7,413 nucleotides of DNA. It comes from JAUUZT01 sp964654015. GTDB taxonomy: Bacteria; Chloroflexota; Dehalococcoidia; GIF9; AB-539-J10. Both the position numbers and the translations under genes were made by a program. Numbering within the stretch: position 1 is the stretch's first letter; each line of letters begins with the position of its first letter. The notes below the pieces were generated by a model that did not search any database, was not told the origin of the DNA, and saw only the letters and a list, made by a program, of their open reading frames with translations. Location of the stretch: the NCBI GenBank assembly GCA_964654015.1, contig CAZZHQ010000119.1, positions 1-7,413 of the forward strand, in the 5' to 3' direction. This document shows, one piece after another, positions 5,773 through 7,413 of the stretch.

Positions 5773-6009
5773 CTAACAGAATGGGCACCGGACAGGAGGC
5801 AGGGACACATTAGCGGTTATATGGATATGCCCGTGTGTATCACAGTCCAGGTTAAAAGCCGTTTTACCGAGCTTAATCCCATTTGCGCTGCTCCCATTTG
5901 CGCTGCCATTATGTGGCCTCACCTCGGCGTATTTATTACCGCAGTTAGGACATTTGTTGGAGTCCGGCGGGATGGTACAACCACAAGAAAGACATTTTAA
6001 TCCGTCCAT
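5773..6009 (-). CDS. Small zinc-ribbon protein (78 residues), paralog of 5306-5509
   Basis: The ATG has an AGAGGTG site (6020-6014) overlapping the stop of the HNH gene nine bases upstream, indicating coupled translation. The protein opens with a C6-C9, C20-C23 zinc ribbon plus C11, then has a Gly/Ser/Asn/Ala-rich linker (about 34-44) built by a short DNA repeat. The C-terminal segment CDTHGHIHITANV ends in CPFC, so a second metal site involving C55, H58, H60, H62 or the final cysteines is possible. No family beyond zinc ribbon is recognised. It is the third gene of the integrase transcription unit and could be a DNA- or partner-binding accessory of the mobile element. Confidence 0.75.
   Translation of the reverse strand: MDGLKCLSCGCTIPPDSNKCPNCGNKYAEVRPHNGSANGSSANGIKLGKTAFNLDCDTHGHIHITANVSLPPVRCPFC
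5878..5905 (-). repeat. Two tandem 13-base repeats, 15-base period, inside zinc-ribbon linker
   Basis: CCCATTTGCGCTG occurs at 5878-5890 and again at 5893-5905. The 15-base period keeps the reading frame and encodes the duplicated SANG unit of the linker. It is probably a slippage product that varies the linker length. Confidence 0.7.
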
Positions 6010-6018
6010 AATTCACCT

Positions 6019-6357
6019 CTATAAGAACTTGTCCCCATGGCTGAATTTACTATGCACGACAATGAGGTTGATTTGTTCTAGCGTTAGGTCGCTGTGGAAT
6101 AACCTTTCCTCGGTTGTTAAACTGGATCGGATTGAGTGACCTGGCGTTGATGTTCCGCGTTTTGATTCCTTCGCTTCCTTTAAATTAAATAATTCCTCTT
6201 CACTGTAAGAACCTCGGTGTACAGCAGTATGACAATTGGGACATAGCCGGATCATGTTTGCTATGTCATTTGTGCCCCCCTTTGATTTAGGCACAATATG
6301 GTGGCGTTCAATGCACAAACTGAAACCACATATACAGCAATTGTGTTTTATGAACAT
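6019..6357 (-). CDS. HNH endonuclease domain protein
   Basis: This 112-residue protein has a classic zinc-finger HNH nuclease core. It shows C7-x2-C10, then ERHHIVPKSKGG with the first histidines at 19-20, the central N34 in NDIANM, C39-x2-C42 in LCPNC, and the final H43/H47. HNH proteins nick or cut DNA with a divalent metal. Residues 50-112 are helical and charged with no further domain seen. It begins 18 bases after the integrase stop with AGAGG upstream of the ATG, so it belongs to the same transcript. The context suggests a role in the mobile element (processing, homing or defence), but small HNH genes of this type are common and poorly studied. Confidence 0.93.
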   Translation of the reverse strand: MFIKHNCCICGFSLCIERHHIVPKSKGGTNDIANMIRLCPNCHTAVHRGSYSEEELFNLKEAKESKRGTSTPGHSIRSSLTTEERLFHSDLTLEQINLIVVHSKFSHGDKFL

Positions 6358-6375
6358 TTGTAAGCCTCTTTCATT

Positions 6376-7332
6376 TTATAGCCTGTCTCCAGGGCTGAAC
6401 CTTTTATGTGCCTTGATAGCGTCCTCTGTATTTAGTGCTTTTGTGTATCTCATTACCATGTCCAAGCTTGACCAGCCGCCTAAGATTTGCAGGTCCCTGA
6501 TATTGCAGCCATTCCGCAGCATATTCACGGCCCATGTATGCCTGAAGGTATGAGGGGAGCATCGCTTCCCAAGTTTCAACGATTCACCGAGTCGGCTGAA
6601 CACCTCGGCAACCCCACGGGAGGCCAACGGTCTCTTTTCTTCCGTCAACCAAATCTCTTCATATTTGTCCCTGCGCGTTCTCAAATATTGCCACAATGCC
6701 TTCCCTGCATTTTTACCAAATGGAACGTGCCTTTCTTTATCACCCTTACCTGCAACCTTCAATATGCCGGATTCCAAATCGACGTCCTTTAATGTCAAGC
6801 CGATGAGTTCCTTCAACCTGATGCCCGTGTCATAGAGTATCCATGTGAGGGCGCGGTTCCGCAGACCGAGGAATGAATCCCTGGACTGGGCGTTGATCAT
6901 ATTCTTGACATCGGCATCAGTGTAGATTGCGATGACCTTTTTTGGCAATTCCGGCGCCTTCATGTGGGAAATGGGATTTTGTATTAAATACCTTTCCGCC
7001 TCACACCAGTTAAAGAATGCTCTCAATGTACGGAAGTTAGCATGATTGACATAGGCCTTCTCTAAGTTCTGAGCCAGGCTGCCCCTGATGTCAGGCTTCT
7101 CAATTTCGTAGATCATTCTCCCCGGATAAAGTTTATCGAACCTGGTTAAATAAACCGTGTATTGTTCTATAGTACGCGGCGATTTCCTTTCTAATTTCTT
7201 ATCCATGAGGAAGTCTTTGATCGCCTCGGAGACAGAAATCTTCCGAGTCAGTTGCGCTAAAACAGGTTGAGTAATCGTAATGCCTGATTTATCAGTTGCG
7301 TTAGAGAGTTTTTTGCGGGAAAAATCTACCAT
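6376..7332 (-). CDS. Tyrosine recombinase / site-specific integrase
   Basis: This 318-residue protein appears complete. The N-terminal arm and SAM-like core-binding domain span about 31-125 (TIEQYTVYLTRF). The catalytic domain has R172 in TGIRLKEL, the beta-hairpin K196 in AGKGDKERH, H261 and R264 in SPHTFRHT, W287 in GGWSS at the H/W position, and nucleophile Y296 in RYTKA. All active-site residues are present, so it should be functional. The ATG has GAGG seven bases upstream. It starts 42 bases after the 3' end of a tRNA gene on the same strand, with no obvious promoter between, so tRNA read-through may express it. Insertion into the tRNA 3' end is likely. HNH and zinc-ribbon genes follow closely. 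Confidence 0.97.
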   Translation of the reverse strand: MVDFSRKKLSNATDKSGITITQPVLAQLTRKISVSEAIKDFLMDKKLERKSPRTIEQYTVYLTRFDKLYPGRMIYEIEKPDIRGSLAQNLEKAYVNHANFRTLRAFFNWCEAERYLIQNPISHMKAPELPKKVIAIYTDADVKNMINAQSRDSFLGLRNRALTWILYDTGIRLKELIGLTLKDVDLESGILKVAGKGDKERHVPFGKNAGKALWQYLRTRRDKYEEIWLTEEKRPLASRGVAEVFSRLGESLKLGKRCSPHTFRHTWAVNMLRNGCNIRDLQILGGWSSLDMVMRYTKALNTEDAIKAHKRFSPGDRL

Positions 7333-7374
7333 ACTTCTGCCTCATCTTTGTGATCGTGTTGTGTAGCTGTTAAA

Positions 7375-7401
7375 TGGTAGGCCGTACAGGAATCGAACCT
7401 G
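7375..7401 (-). other. Candidate attachment site (tRNA T-arm and acceptor end)
   Basis: The integrase gene lies directly beside the 3' end of the tRNA and points away from it. Tyrosine recombinases of such elements usually cross over in the T-arm or acceptor region, regenerating the tRNA. No second copy of this segment is visible inside the window, so the other att site would lie beyond the left edge. The exact core cannot be defined here. Confidence 0.4.
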
Positions 7402-7413
7402 TGACTAACTGAT
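7375..7413 (-). tRNA. tRNA gene, 3' part only (cut by window edge)
   Basis: On the minus strand the sequence contains a T-arm (stem ACAGG, loop TTCGATT, stem CCTGT), then acceptor strand ACGGCCT, discriminator A and an encoded CCA ending at 7375. A likely variable loop TAGTC and anticodon-stem strand TCAGT precede it. The anticodon is outside the window, so the amino acid cannot be assigned. The short variable loop argues against Leu and Ser, and the matching 5' acceptor strand should be AGGCCGT. Confidence 0.9.

Noticed and set aside
6487..6792. Plus-strand open frame of 101 codons
   Set aside because: It is antisense to the catalytic half of the integrase and shows no protein-like motifs.
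1..7413. CRISPR array, insertion-sequence ends or second tRNA-derived repeat
   Set aside because: No regularly spaced repeats, no transposase reading frame and no second copy of the tRNA 3' segment were seen on reading both strands by eye.

Overview
The window looks like one end of an integrative genomic island. At the right edge lies the 3' part of a minus-strand tRNA gene with an encoded CCA, followed 42 bases later by a complete tyrosine-recombinase gene reading away from it. That is the usual layout of a tRNA-targeting integrase. Host assignment is uncertain. The moderately AT-rich composition, bacterial-type start sites, the style of the integrase C-terminus (ending SPGDRL) and the small zinc-ribbon proteins remind me of Chloroflexota (Dehalococcoidia-like), but nothing here proves it.

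Region 1-2678 (minus strand) is a compact operon. Its order is an NrdG-like radical SAM protein (TTG start), a membrane-anchored zinc-binding P-loop GTPase (1 base later), a small coiled-coil protein, and a probable further gene running off the left edge. Region 2679-2809 is a divergent control region. It holds a good minus-strand sigma70-type promoter, a weaker opposing plus-strand promoter sharing the same -10 position, and a 12-base direct repeat with 32-base spacing. Region 2810-5041 (plus strand) encodes a three-helix membrane protein with an outward-facing CAP/SCP domain, a 2H phosphoesterase (2'-5' RNA ligase-like), and a TIR protein with a seven-proline linker and an unrecognised C-terminal domain. 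A 49-residue two-helix membrane peptide follows at 5227.

Region 5306-7332 (minus strand) reads integrase, HNH nuclease, zinc-ribbon protein, a damaged or recoded reading frame, and a second paralogous zinc-ribbon protein. The last gene overlaps the small membrane gene tail to tail.

The most interesting hypothesis is that the two divergent arms form one nucleotide-signalling, probably anti-phage, system. The GTPase/radical SAM/coiled-coil arm would sense or gate, the TIR protein would be a NAD-consuming or signal-making effector, and the 2H enzyme would cleave or reset a cyclic nucleotide-type signal. The gene identities are well supported by motifs. Their cooperation is inferred only from adjacency, shared control DNA and location beside an integrase.
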